A stretch of DNA of 64,000 nt from Mogibacterium kristiansenii (GCF_009695905.1 NZ_VUNA01000007.1:37406-101405), one strand, 5' to 3'; shown: positions 55,095 through 64,000, numbered from the stretch's first letter. Notes: generated from the sequence alone by a model not told the origin. Numbers and translations: made by a program.

Positions 55095-56159
55095 ATGAAT
55101 TACGATTACAATCAACTTTTTGCAAAAGAATACTCCGGCTACTCCCGCATCCGACACGGTGCGGAGGAAGCCTTTCGCGCATTGGAGGGATGCCGCCTCA
55201 CCGCTTGGCGATCCGCTGCTTCTCTGGGAATCCATGCGCTGGAATTCGGTACCAAATCCCTTCTCATCTGGTACAAGGATTCCGATCACTGTAAAATCAG
55301 AATCGGTCCGGCTGCCTCGTCCGGCGAACCCTCGGGGCTTTCGTCTTTCGATGGGCTGACGGACTGCGCCGGAATGGAACTCCACGATTTCTATGTGCTG
55401 ATGGGAGAAGAGCCCATGCTCTGCCTGTCTTTTTCCGATGCCTTCTTCCACCCGGAGAACCGGCTGCTCCGGCAATACATCATTTCATCGGAAGAGGGAG
55501 GCTATGGAATTCAGTCCACCGCCGTTCCGGATGAATCCCCCTTCCGCCGAATTTCTACGGAACGGGTTCCCACCACCCGGCACTTCCGCAAAGTAATTCG
55601 AAATGAGGAAACCGAGGAGCAGTTCGTTTCCCTGTCAGACGAGGACGGAGGCACCCTCATTCCGCCAATCTATAACGACATCGAACTGTTTTCAACGGAG
55701 AAGGAAATCTACCGGACCAGCATTCGAAAGATAATCCCGGGAGGAACGGATTATGACCTTTTCGGGTTGTGCGACGAAACGGGAAAGGAAATCATTCCCT
55801 GCATCTACCCGGACCTCTATTACATGGCCAACGGTTTCGTCCTGGTGATGGATTATCGCCACAAATGGTGGGTTCTGGACGAGCAGAACGAAGCCCTATT
55901 CGGTCCTCACAATCAGGGCGTGGATATTTACAGCCGCAACCGAGAGTACCTCTACTACATCGAATACAACAAAGATGCCCAATGCGAGGCACTGGGCATC
56001 TACAGCGTAGAACTCCGCACCGAGTTAACGGATGCGGATTATATCCGTATTCAATATTTGGGAGACGGCACCTTCCGTGCGCAGAAAATATTCGGTCCCG
56101 GCGACGTTCGCACCGTCCTTATGGATCCTTACGGAAAAATCATTCCGGAATCGCTATAG
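55095..56159 (+). CDS. Protein of unknown function with WG-repeat-like C-terminus
   Basis: 354 aa, no signal peptide. C-terminal region from about 195 carries repeated 'D-E-x-G/N-x-x-I-x-P-x-Y/I-x-D' units: SDEDGGTLIPPIYNDIEL, CDETGKEIIPCIYPDLYY, DEQNEALFGPHNQ, DPYGKIIPESL; these resemble WG (KWG) repeats that form beta-propeller-like stacks. The first 190 residues are not recognised (MNYDYNQLFAKEYSGYSR). Divergent from iscR and convergent with the ABC gene, whose stop overlaps. Confidence 0.7.
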   Translation: MNYDYNQLFAKEYSGYSRIRHGAEEAFRALEGCRLTAWRSAASLGIHALEFGTKSLLIWYKDSDHCKIRIGPAASSGEPSGLSSFDGLTDCAGMELHDFYVLMGEEPMLCLSFSDAFFHPENRLLRQYIISSEEGGYGIQSTAVPDESPFRRISTERVPTTRHFRKVIRNEETEEQFVSLSDEDGGTLIPPIYNDIELFSTEKEIYRTSIRKIIPGGTDYDLFGLCDETGKEIIPCIYPDLYYMANGFVLVMDYRHKWWVLDEQNEALFGPHNQGVDIYSRNREYLYYIEYNKDAQCEALGIYSVELRTELTDADYIRIQYLGDGTFRAQKIFGPGDVRTVLMDPYGKIIPESL

Positions 56160-57905
56160 CTCATACATGTGATACATGTGAGCATATATTCCGTCCTTCG
56201 CCATCAGCTCATCGTGGCTTCCTTCTTCCTGAATGCCGTTCTCCGTCAGAACGATGATTCGGTCCGCATTCTTGATGGTGGTCAGGCGGTGTGCGATGGT
56301 CAGCGTAGTTCTTCCCTTGGCCAGTTCTGCCAGAGAAGACTGCACCAGACGCTCACTTTCGTTATCCAATGCCGAAGTGGCCTCATCTAGAATCAGAATC
56401 GGCGGGTTCTTCAGGAACACCCGAGCGATACTGATTCGCTGCTTCTGGCCGCCGGAAAGCTTCGTTCCTCGTTCTCCCACATAGGTGTCGTATCCCTCCG
56501 GCATTTCCCGGATGAAATCATCGGCACCGGCTAATTTTGCCGCCGCAATAATTTCTTCCCGAGTGGCACCGGGACGGCCATACTCAATATTTCCCGCAAT
56601 GGTGTCGGAGAACAGATACACGTCCTGCTGTACCATTCCAATCTGGGAACGGAGAGACTGAATCTTCGCCTTTCGAATATCTACTCCATCCACAGAAATG
56701 CTTCCGGATGTAACATCGTAAAAACGCGGAATCAGGTTGCAGAAGGTGGTTTTTCCCGCACCGGAAGGTCCTACCAGCGCGATGTTCTCTCCTGCACGGA
56801 TATGCAGGTTGATGCGATTCAGGATTTCCTCACTGTCGTTGTAGCGGAAGGATACATCCTTGAAATCCACCTCGCCCTTCAGCGGTCCCAGTGTTACCGC
56901 ATCCGGCGCATCATCCACTTCTACCGGTTCGTCCATCACTTCCACGAACCTCTCAATTCCGGTAATACCCCGCTGGAACTGTTCTGTGAACTCCACAATC
57001 CGGCGGATGGCTTCCAGCAGCATGTTAACATAGAGAAGATATGCGATGAAATCGCCGGCGGTAATGGTGCCTTTAATCAGGGAAATGGATCCCAGCAGCA
57101 CGATCATCACGTACATCAGCCCGTCAAACATCCGGGTCACGCTGCGGAATCCCGCCATGCTCTTGTATCCGATGCGCTTTGCATCCAGGAACTTGACATT
57201 TCCTTCACTGAACTTTTCTTTTTCAATATCCTCGTTAGCAAAGGATTTGGCCACCCGGATTCCCAGCAGGCTGTCCTCCACGTGGGAGTTTACTTCACCC
57301 AGCTGGCTCCGCTGCAGCTTGAAGGCGGAACGCATCTTGGTCCGATACTTCATGGCAAAGTAGATCATCAGCGGAATCATGGCGAAAAGCACTAATGTCA
57401 GCGGCACATTCACCCGGATCAGTATGATGAACGAAATGATGATTTTAACCGCCGCGATGAAATACTCTTCCGGACAGTGGTGGGCAAATTCCGCAATGTC
57501 GAACAGGTCTGTGGTGATTCTGGAAACCAGCTGACCGATTTTGTTCTCACTGTAGTAGGAGTAGGACAGTTCCTGGAAATGGCGGAACAGATCCCGCCGC
57601 ATGTCCGTCTCGATCAGCGCGCCCATTACGTGGCCCGTGTTCTGCATGTAGTAGTTGGACAGCACGTCCACCCCGCGAAGTACCAGATACAGCGCAGACA
57701 AGCGTACCACCATGTTGATGGTGAGGTCGGCCGGATGGTAGGATACCGTGTTGGTGATAAACCGGATGATGACCGGCAGCACCAGGTCGCAAACGCTGGT
57801 GAAGGCGGCACAAATCAGGTCAAAAATAAAAATCTTTTTATAAGAGCTGAAGTACGGCATGAACCGCTTCAGCAAATACCCGGTGGGCAGTGTATGGTTT
57901 TTCAT
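56154..57905 (-). CDS. ABC exporter, fused permease and ATPase (MsbA/BmrA-like half-transporter)
   Basis: 583 aa from ATG 57905 with AAGGAGGAAGAAT upstream. Six membrane helices in residues 15-310; ATPase with Walker A VGPSGAGKTTFC (about 370), signature TKLSGGQKQR, Walker B PILILDEATSALD and switch His in IAHRLTTI. Half-transporters of this kind dimerise to export lipids, drugs or peptides; substrate unknown. Single gene, with no partner half beside it. Confidence 0.9.
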   Translation of the reverse strand: MKNHTLPTGYLLKRFMPYFSSYKKIFIFDLICAAFTSVCDLVLPVIIRFITNTVSYHPADLTINMVVRLSALYLVLRGVDVLSNYYMQNTGHVMGALIETDMRRDLFRHFQELSYSYYSENKIGQLVSRITTDLFDIAEFAHHCPEEYFIAAVKIIISFIILIRVNVPLTLVLFAMIPLMIYFAMKYRTKMRSAFKLQRSQLGEVNSHVEDSLLGIRVAKSFANEDIEKEKFSEGNVKFLDAKRIGYKSMAGFRSVTRMFDGLMYVMIVLLGSISLIKGTITAGDFIAYLLYVNMLLEAIRRIVEFTEQFQRGITGIERFVEVMDEPVEVDDAPDAVTLGPLKGEVDFKDVSFRYNDSEEILNRINLHIRAGENIALVGPSGAGKTTFCNLIPRFYDVTSGSISVDGVDIRKAKIQSLRSQIGMVQQDVYLFSDTIAGNIEYGRPGATREEIIAAAKLAGADDFIREMPEGYDTYVGERGTKLSGGQKQRISIARVFLKNPPILILDEATSALDNESERLVQSSLAELAKGRTTLTIAHRLTTIKNADRIIVLTENGIQEEGSHDELMAKDGIYAHMYHMYEL

Positions 57906-58063
57906 ATTCTTCCTCCTTATCATATTGTAACAAGTTATTGTACACAATCGTTTGGAAAGTTGCAAGAATTATCCGTTCAGTTCTGTTTTTTTTATGGAGA
58001 TAATGTATAATTGTCATATTTAAGGAATTGTATTTGGAGTGTAATTGGGAAAGGAAGAGGGTC

Positions 58064-58963
58064 ATGAAACCGAATAGCTTGATTCCATCGAAATATCGTC
58101 ATTTCATCGAGCAGAACGCCTGGATGGTCGGCGGCAATATTCTCTTTGCCATCGGCGTCAATATGATTGTCACCCCGCTGGGACTGTACAATGGGGGTTT
58201 TATGGGCCTGGCGCAGCTGCTGCGCCTCCTCTGCGTCAACGTGCTGCACATTCCGGTGCCGGCCGGCTTTGACCTGGTGGGTATCATCTACTTCCTGGAG
58301 AACGTGCCGCTGTTCTTCGTCGCCTATAAGGTGGTGGGAAAAGAATTCTGCTTTAAATCCCTGGTGTCCATCGGCATTGCCTCTCTGGCGCTGGCATTGG
58401 TTCCCGTGCCGGCCACACCGATCATGCACGATACCCTGGCGGCCTGCTTTGTGGGCGGCGTCATCGCCGGAAGCGGTGCCGGAATGGTAATGCGCGGAGG
58501 TTCCTCCGGCGGCGGGCAGGATATCATCGGCGTGTGCATGGCCATTCGCCATCCCAATGCCAAAGTCGGAATTATCAGCATCATCATGAATGTTTTTATC
58601 TACGGTGTCTGCCTCTTCATCTTTAATGTGGAAGTGGTCATCTATTCCCTGATCTACACCACGATTCTGGCGGTGTTCCTGGACCGGATGTTCATCCAGA
58701 ACATCAACGTGCAGGTGATGATTTTCACCAAGAACCCGGGAATCTCCGACGTAATTCTCACCGAGATGGAGCGCGGCGTTACCGACTGGACCGGCCGAGG
58801 TGCCTACACGAAAGAGGATTCCTACATCCTGGTGACCATGATTTCCAAGTACGAAATCGAGCGGCTGCTGAGCCTGGTGCGCGGCATCGACCCCCACGCT
58901 TTCGTCATCGTGACGGAAGGCACCAAAGTGTACGGGAATTTCCAGAAAAAGCTGACGGATTAA
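58064..58963 (+). CDS. YitT-family membrane protein (DUF2179)
   Basis: 299 aa from ATG 58064 with AAAGGAAGAGGGTC upstream. Five or six membrane helices (NILFAIGVNMIVTPLGLYNGGFMGL, GGVIAGSGAGMVMRGGSSGGGQDIIG) followed by the cytoplasmic DUF2179 domain (VMIFTKNPGISDVILTEMERGVT ... AFVIVTEGTKVYG). Typical YitT length. Transport role suspected for the family; no substrate known. Its stop is followed directly by the repeat array. Confidence 0.9.
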   Translation: MKPNSLIPSKYRHFIEQNAWMVGGNILFAIGVNMIVTPLGLYNGGFMGLAQLLRLLCVNVLHIPVPAGFDLVGIIYFLENVPLFFVAYKVVGKEFCFKSLVSIGIASLALALVPVPATPIMHDTLAACFVGGVIAGSGAGMVMRGGSSGGGQDIIGVCMAIRHPNAKVGIISIIMNVFIYGVCLFIFNVEVVIYSLIYTTILAVFLDRMFIQNINVQVMIFTKNPGISDVILTEMERGVTDWTGRGAYTKEDSYILVTMISKYEIERLLSLVRGIDPHAFVIVTEGTKVYGNFQKKLTD

Positions 58964-58985
58964 TTCTTCGGCAACAGCTTCGTCT

Positions 58986-59157
58986 CGGGAAAATCCGGCT
59001 CCTGTTGGCGCGGATTGACGGTGAAACAAGACTTTGCGGGAAGGCCCACGCCAACAGGGACGGCGCCGGCACGGGAAAATCTGGCTCCTGTTGGCGCGGA
59101 TCGACGGTAAAACAAGGCCTTGCAGGGAGGCCGACGCCAACACGGGCGGCGCCGTCC
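58986..59157. repeat. Two tandem 86-bp hairpin units
   Basis: Units begin at 58986 and 59072 (CGGGAAAATC). Each holds CTCCTGTTGGCG paired with CGCCAACA near its end and a TTGCGGG or TTGCAGGG tract in the loop; the first unit has CTTTGCGGG, the same 9-mer as in the 107-bp units at 7314-8062. 86 is not a multiple of three; no gene is supported. It immediately precedes the second hairpin element. Confidence 0.8.
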
Positions 59158-59618
59158 CGAATTAGATTCGGGCCGCGTTCACATGAAAAGTGATGCACGG
59201 AAGGCGCTCGCCGGCCTTCGTGCATCACTTCATATCATCATAATTCACAAAAGGAAAGAATTGACGACGAACGCTTCATCTTCTCCCGTTCGTCGTCAAT
59301 TCTAATCATTATCTTGTGACTCCTGCTCTAATTTACATTCTCATCAACAAAAATTGACGACCGCCCCTCGCTTTGGGGTAATCTGTCGTCAATCTAATGC
59401 ATTCTTCGCGCTCAGGATCTAATTGGAATTCAACGAAGTTTCAAAATCACTTCTTCTCATTCGAATTTCCTGCTTTCAAGACCTCATTCTGCCCTCTCCA
59501 CCGGGCATTTGACTCTAATCTACCCGACGGCCGCGGGGAAATTGACGACGAACTTCCTTTCTGCCCTCCTTCGTCGTCAATTTCTTCCGATATTCCAAAA
59601 ACGGCTTGAATTAGAGGC
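59156..59618 (+). repeat. Conserved multi-hairpin element, copy B
   Basis: Same order as copy A (8060-8535). Stems: CCCGAA/TTCGGG (59156-59161 / 59167-59172); AAGTGATGCACG type (59188-59204 / 59215-59230); GAATTGACGACGAA (59258-59271 / 59289-59302); ATTGACGAC (59353-59361 / 59385-59393); CTTCG/CGAAG (59404-59408 / 59434-59438); GAAATTGACGACGAA (59538-59552 / 59570-59584). Ends at AATTAGAGG (59609-59617). Loops differ from copy A while stems persist. Confidence 0.85.
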
Positions 59619-59710
59619 CTTCATGAATCACTATGAGATAGTTCGCAGAAACTATTCTTCCCTTTTTCCTCGATATGAAAAATTATCCAATATCTGCCTC
59701 GTCATAATTA

Positions 59711-60388
59711 CTACCACTTCATACATATTTCTTTGATCAGCGAATAACCTTCAGGCCGTTGATCTGAAACACCTATAACGTCTCCAAGCCATTCTCCCGG
59801 TTCAGTAACTCTTCCATAACCCATTAAAATTGGCAGTGGATCTCCATAATCATTCTTTGTACGATCCAGAAAAAGCATGTCTGTCTCAGCAAAAGTGTAA
59901 TAAATCTTCTTTGTGTGGTTAATCGTGAACATACGTCTTTTCGCAGTTTTTAGGAACAATCCTTCATACGGATTATCCAGATCAATCCCGTATTCGTTGA
60001 AATGATCAAGCTTACCGTTTTCCCTGTACTCCTCAAGATCATCCTCTATCCATTCACGGACGTCTTTTTCAGCTTCCTTGAACAAGCATGATACGTTTCT
60101 GTACGATTCGCAGATCATATCAAAAGCATCCTCCGGATATCCAAATTCTACCGACTGTTCATACAGCGTTTTTATCACTCCGTTTGAAGACTGTTCCGGA
60201 ACAGAACACTCATCACCAAACCAAAGGACACGGTCGCCCTTCCACTCATCTGTCAACAGACTGTGAAGCGCATGAAGTGGAGTACTATCCTTGTGCATAG
60301 ATTCGTAAAATTTACTCCCGTAATCAAAGTCCGCCGGACAGATATATTCTTTTTTATCGACATTTACCCACTGATAATATTCGCCCAT
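59711..60388 (-). CDS. Protein of unknown function beside hsdR
   Basis: 225 aa, acidic and aromatic, no signal peptide: MGEYYQWVNVDKKEYICPADF, LLTDEWKGDRVLWFGDECSV, WIEDDLEEYRENGKL, PILMGYGRVTEPGEWLGDVIGV. I recall similar proteins of unknown function in Firmicutes but cannot name a family. It is 65 bp after the hsdR stop with its own GAGGTGAATC site. It may belong to the restriction locus or be an unrelated passenger. Confidence 0.65.
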   Translation of the reverse strand: MGEYYQWVNVDKKEYICPADFDYGSKFYESMHKDSTPLHALHSLLTDEWKGDRVLWFGDECSVPEQSSNGVIKTLYEQSVEFGYPEDAFDMICESYRNVSCLFKEAEKDVREWIEDDLEEYRENGKLDHFNEYGIDLDNPYEGLFLKTAKRRMFTINHTKKIYYTFAETDMLFLDRTKNDYGDPLPILMGYGRVTEPGEWLGDVIGVSDQRPEGYSLIKEICMKW

Positions 60389-60453
60389 GATTCACCTCGT
60401 CATTCGCTCATGCTTTACCCGAACTGGAAACAGTATTCCTCTGCTCTGTTCAA

Positions 60454-63400
60454 CTACGAGATATCCGCATTCCGGTTGATATCCCGAATCGTGCCCATGA
60501 TTCCGCTCCACACATCTTGGGAATCTCCGAACAGTTCGATGATATTTCCGCGGTCCGTGAACGGAGAATCCTGGAGAACCGAAACGTCTTTCATGATACC
60601 GTTTCGAACGATATATTCCACAATCTGGTTCACGAAGTAGATCTGCCGATCATTCAGGTTCGCATTTTCCAGGTAATCTGCAAATGCCGCTTTGGCCGCA
60701 TTCATATCCATTCCCACAATTTCACGAACCAGTTCCCCCAGTGGTTTGTCGCCGTACTCCTTCTCGTAATCCTCTTTGGAACCCACCTCGCTCCAAAGTA
60801 TTTGCTCCAGCTGTTCCACATCCATTTTGGTCAGCGGAATATTGGACTTGAGTTTCCCGATTACCAGGTGATCCGGATGCTGGCGAATGTATACCTCTGC
60901 ATCGTGACGATAATCCTTCAGGTAATCGTTCTCCAGTTCGCCGCCATCCCATTTCATTTCCAGAATTTCATCTTCAAAATCCGTATGATGTACTTTGATC
61001 TTTGGCGGCTGGTAATATATCATCAGCTCCCGAAGGTTCTTCCGAACGGATTCGAAATCGTTCATGTCCGCGTCACTGACCCACTCTGTATCCAGAACCC
61101 GGTCAATCCACATTTTCTGAGCTTTTACCGCAGGAATCGTCCCGGCTTCTTTTGCCACACGACCCACACGATTCTGGAGAGACTGAATTCCGGCACTCAT
61201 CTTCTTCCCTTCCAGATGCGCCAATTCGATGCCGTACATCAGCGAATCAAAGCGAAGAACCCGCGCATCTTCCGTGTCGTCCTGCAGCAGCGGAGCGATT
61301 TCTTCCTTAACGTACGACTCGTCTTCATCGGTTATGATTTTGTAATTATCCTTATTTAAATATTTTTCGATATACCGCAAATGCTGTCGCGCCGCAAAAC
61401 CTTCCTTATTGATTCCCCGGACCTTTTCCAGCATCTCATCCACCAGATTATTTCGAAATGCCATCAACGGCTCCGTCTGGTACTCCAAATTCTGCAGCTT
61501 ATGAGACAGGGCGAATTTAATCCGGTACAACTGACCCTGCAGCGTTCCGGAATCCTTCACTTCCCGGCCATTTGGATTCAAGCGGAAGAATTCGAAATTT
61601 CCACAGAAGTCGAAAATGTAGAAATTCTCCTTGTCCGCACCGTCCAGCAAGCCCTCACACAGCCGTGTCCCCCGGCCGATCATCTGCCAGAATTTCGATT
61701 TGCTCATCACCTTCTTGAAAAACACCAGGTTCAGCACTTCCGGCACATCAATTCCCGTATCCAGCATATCCACGGAAATCGCAATCTGCGGCAGCTTCTT
61801 CGGATTGGAGAAGGTATCGATGGCCTGCTGCGAATTCTTAATCTGATTGTCGATGACCTCCGCATAGCCGGTCAGCTTCGGATATTCCTCGTTAAATACT
61901 TTTAGGATTTCCTCTGCATGCCGATGGTTCTTTGCAAAAATAATGGTCTTGCCGATATCTTTTCCGAAATGAACGCGGTGGCCTTTCGTCATGAGGATGT
62001 CCAGCACTTTTCGGATGGTGTCCTTGTTGAACAGCCATTGATTCAGCGCCGAGGAATCGATCTGCTTCGGGATAAAATCCTCATCCTCAAAAGTATCTTC
62101 GAATTCGTCTTGCTCTTCCGGGGTAAGATCGTCGTAGTTGATGCCATTCTCCATGAATTGCAGCTTGCTTTCCACAGACACGTAATTCACCAGGTATCCG
62201 TCCGTCACCGCCTGAGCCAGTTCGTAGCCATAGGTCGGCTGCCCGGCTTTCAGGTTAAAAACACCGTAGGTATTCTTGTCGATTTCGTCCTTCGGGGTTG
62301 CCGTCAAGCCCACCAATGGTGCGTCGAAGTAATTAAAAATATCCCGGTATTTGTTATAAATCGACCGATGGGCCTCATCGCAGATCACCAGGTCGAAATG
62401 GCCCGGCGTAAACAATCTTTTGCCATCCTCGTCATTTACCGAATCGATGCAGCCGATCATGGTCTGGTAAGTGGCAAAGACGCAGGCCGCGCCGTAGTTT
62501 TCTTTATCCTCACAGAGATTGGTTACCGATAGATTCGGCAGCTGATCGCCGAAGCTTCTTTTAGCCTGAGTGACCAGTGCGGTTCGGTCGGCCAGGAAGA
62601 GGACGTTTTTCACCCAACCCTTTCTCTGGAGCACTTCTACCAGGGATATTACGGTTCTGGTTTTTCCCGAACCCGTCGCCATGACCAGCAGCGCCTTCCG
62701 CCGGTTCTCTTCGCCCAACGTACGGCAGACTGCTTTTACCGCGGCTTCCTGGTAATACCGGCCGGCAATGTCCCGGCGAATTCGAATATCCGTCAGCGGT
62801 TCCCGCATCCGTTGGAGATTGTGAAGCTTCTCCAGATCGCGCTTGGAATAGAATTCCGCAACCGGCCGCTCCGGGTACCGGTTGTCGATGATTCGCATCT
62901 CGAAACCGTTGCTCAGGAAGACCACCGGCCTGCGCCCGTATTCTTTCTCCATAATATCCGCATAGAGCCGGGCCTGAATTCGGCCGTTTTCCACGTTGAC
63001 GCTGGTGCGCTTCGCTTCCACAACTGCCAGCGGCCGGCCGTCATCCCCGTACAGCACGTAATCCGCAAAACCTTCGCCGGAGGCGTTCGGCATTCCTTCC
63101 AGCCGCACCTCCTCCAGCCAGTCCTTGCCTTTCGTCCAGCCGGCAGCGGCCAGCATAACGTCGATGTATATTTTTCTCGTTTTGAATTCCGTCAAATCCA
63201 GCGGCTTTGGAACATAATTCTCCATCCGCTCTTCCCGTCTCGCACTCAGTTCGTCTTTCAGTGCCCGGTTCTCTTCGATAAGCTTCTGGATGTTCAGTTC
63301 GTACTGCTGCGTTTTCTCCTGGGCGAGGGCTTCCTTCTTCTCCAGCTCATTCTCTGCGCCGAGAAGCTCCCGGTGGAAATCCGGCGCATCGTAGGTTCTG

Positions 63401-63777
63401 GAATAACTGCATGCCACAAAATCCATGAAGTAGAACAGGTTCTCTATTCCCAGCGCCGCCTGTTCATAGGTAATCTGCACGCCGGCATGCGCCGCATTGT
63501 TTCCCAGCGCCCGCACATACTGAATCCGCCGCATCAAATCATCCGGCACCAACTCCCGAAAGCGATTGGTATTGATCATCGCAACAAGGGTTTCTTTATA
63601 TGGCATCCGAAGAAAATGGTCCGCCGTGTACATCCATTTGATGGCAAATTCCATCGCCTTTCTGCACCCGATGGCGCACGCTTCCGGATCGATTCCCAGC
63701 AGCCGTTCCGCCCGAACAGCCATATCCGCAAAAGACTTAAATTGTGCATCCTCTTTAAGGAAATCAAAGTTACCCAT
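60454..63777 (-). CDS. hsdR: Type I restriction enzyme R subunit (HsdR) with DUF4145 N-terminus
   Basis: 1107 aa. N-terminal DUF4145-like domain (SFADMAVRAERLLGIDPEACAIGCRKAMEF), coiled coil, then nuclease EAKRTSV (about 255) after FADYVLYGDDG, SF2 helicase motifs: Walker A MATGSGKTRT (about 366), DEAH box ICDEAHRS (about 466), LTATPKDE, and QMIGRGTRLCEG. Reads foreign DNA when the M and S subunits lack methylation. Neither hsdM nor hsdS lies in the window; they may be beyond 64000 or absent. GGAGAGAAGCA before the ATG. Preceded by four 22-bp repeats. Confidence 0.92.
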   Translation of the reverse strand: MGNFDFLKEDAQFKSFADMAVRAERLLGIDPEACAIGCRKAMEFAIKWMYTADHFLRMPYKETLVAMINTNRFRELVPDDLMRRIQYVRALGNNAAHAGVQITYEQAALGIENLFYFMDFVACSYSRTYDAPDFHRELLGAENELEKKEALAQEKTQQYELNIQKLIEENRALKDELSARREERMENYVPKPLDLTEFKTRKIYIDVMLAAAGWTKGKDWLEEVRLEGMPNASGEGFADYVLYGDDGRPLAVVEAKRTSVNVENGRIQARLYADIMEKEYGRRPVVFLSNGFEMRIIDNRYPERPVAEFYSKRDLEKLHNLQRMREPLTDIRIRRDIAGRYYQEAAVKAVCRTLGEENRRKALLVMATGSGKTRTVISLVEVLQRKGWVKNVLFLADRTALVTQAKRSFGDQLPNLSVTNLCEDKENYGAACVFATYQTMIGCIDSVNDEDGKRLFTPGHFDLVICDEAHRSIYNKYRDIFNYFDAPLVGLTATPKDEIDKNTYGVFNLKAGQPTYGYELAQAVTDGYLVNYVSVESKLQFMENGINYDDLTPEEQDEFEDTFEDEDFIPKQIDSSALNQWLFNKDTIRKVLDILMTKGHRVHFGKDIGKTIIFAKNHRHAEEILKVFNEEYPKLTGYAEVIDNQIKNSQQAIDTFSNPKKLPQIAISVDMLDTGIDVPEVLNLVFFKKVMSKSKFWQMIGRGTRLCEGLLDGADKENFYIFDFCGNFEFFRLNPNGREVKDSGTLQGQLYRIKFALSHKLQNLEYQTEPLMAFRNNLVDEMLEKVRGINKEGFAARQHLRYIEKYLNKDNYKIITDEDESYVKEEIAPLLQDDTEDARVLRFDSLMYGIELAHLEGKKMSAGIQSLQNRVGRVAKEAGTIPAVKAQKMWIDRVLDTEWVSDADMNDFESVRKNLRELMIYYQPPKIKVHHTDFEDEILEMKWDGGELENDYLKDYRHDAEVYIRQHPDHLVIGKLKSNIPLTKMDVEQLEQILWSEVGSKEDYEKEYGDKPLGELVREIVGMDMNAAKAAFADYLENANLNDRQIYFVNQIVEYIVRNGIMKDVSVLQDSPFTDRGNIIELFGDSQDVWSGIMGTIRDINRNADIS

Positions 63778-63878
63778 TGCTTCTCTCCGATAATTATACT
63801 AACTGCAGCACCCTCTTCACGGGTGCATTCCAAAGTCATTTCATTATATCGTATTTTCCATCTCCCTGCCAACTGAAG

Positions 63879-63966
63879 ATTCCTGCCAGAATTGCACCAC
63901 TGTTCCAGTAAACGGGTACCGCAATTCCTGAGATATGGTACCGTTGTTCCTGCAACTGGATACCAC
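63879..63966. repeat. Four tandem 22-bp repeats upstream of hsdR
   Basis: Units start at 63879, 63901, 63923 and 63945, exact 22-bp period; consensus is TTCCTG-type left half and GGTACC-type right half (GCACCAC, GGTACCGC, GGTACCGT, GGATACCAC). About two helical turns each; no spacers; period not a multiple of three. No gene is supported from 63778 to 64000. Confidence 0.75.
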
Positions 63967-64000
63967 ATATATAAATCCTTAAAATGAATGTATGCATCTT

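Noticed and set aside
57992..59143. A 383-codon minus frame opposite the YitT gene
   Set aside because: It is antisense to a well-recognised membrane protein, has low-complexity His/Asp/Gln content and extends into the hairpin array.
1..64000. tRNA or rRNA genes
   Set aside because: I found no convincing tRNA cloverleaf or rRNA sequence, including at the prophage ends.

Overview
The window looks like a chromosome segment of an anaerobic, low-to-mid GC Gram-positive bacterium of the class Clostridia. The support is an S21-YqeY pair, a pyrK/pyrD-type dihydroorotate dehydrogenase with a separate pyrI, an iscR-iscS-iscU set without the proteobacterial chaperones, strong AGGAGG ribosome binding sites, and a siphophage-type prophage with SPP1-like head genes. 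I cannot name the species from the sequence.

Layout. Positions 1-4470 (minus strand) hold an operon for an MBOAT acyltransferase, an SGNH/DltD-like membrane protein, an amino-acid adenylating (DltA-like) enzyme and the start of a fold-type III PLP decarboxylase. It reads like a variant of the D-alanylation machinery, preceded by an array of helically phased CTTAA repeats. Positions 4676-7181 are a zinc/cadmium-type efflux operon: ArsR/SmtB repressor, free HMA protein, P1B ATPase. Positions 7314-8535 are non-coding and built of repeats. Positions 8758-11056 hold yqeY, rpsU (59 aa) and nnr.

Positions 11090-45410 are an apparently complete prophage between nnr and a cell-wall amidase gene. Read from its right end it has: integrase and CI-like repressor (plus strand); then, leftward, a Cro-like regulator, early small genes, a YqaJ/RecT/SSB recombination set, a replisome organizer with a DnaC-like loader, a late regulator, terminase, a tail-fibre-like insertion, portal and SPP1-type head genes, connectors, tail genes with a programmed -1 frameshift, tape measure, Dit, Tal, fibre, holin, endolysin and an XhlA-like protein. 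A 12-bp direct repeat marks the probable attL and attR.

Positions 45535-52674 hold the amidase gene (plus) and a convergent pyrimidine operon pyrC-pyrK-pyrD-pyrF-pyrE-pyrB-pyrI behind an RDD membrane protein gene. Positions 52829-54962 are iscR-iscS-iscU. Then follow a divergent gene of unknown function, an ABC exporter, a YitT-type membrane protein, a second non-coding repeat region (58986-59618), a gene of unknown function and a type I restriction HsdR subunit without visible hsdM/hsdS.

The most unusual structure is a composite non-coding element present twice, at 7314-8535 and 58986-59618. Each copy is a tandem array of hairpin units (7 x 107 bp, 2 x 86 bp) followed by the same ordered series of about six hairpins. 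Several stems differ between copies by paired, compensating changes while the order is kept. I do not recognise it as a named family.
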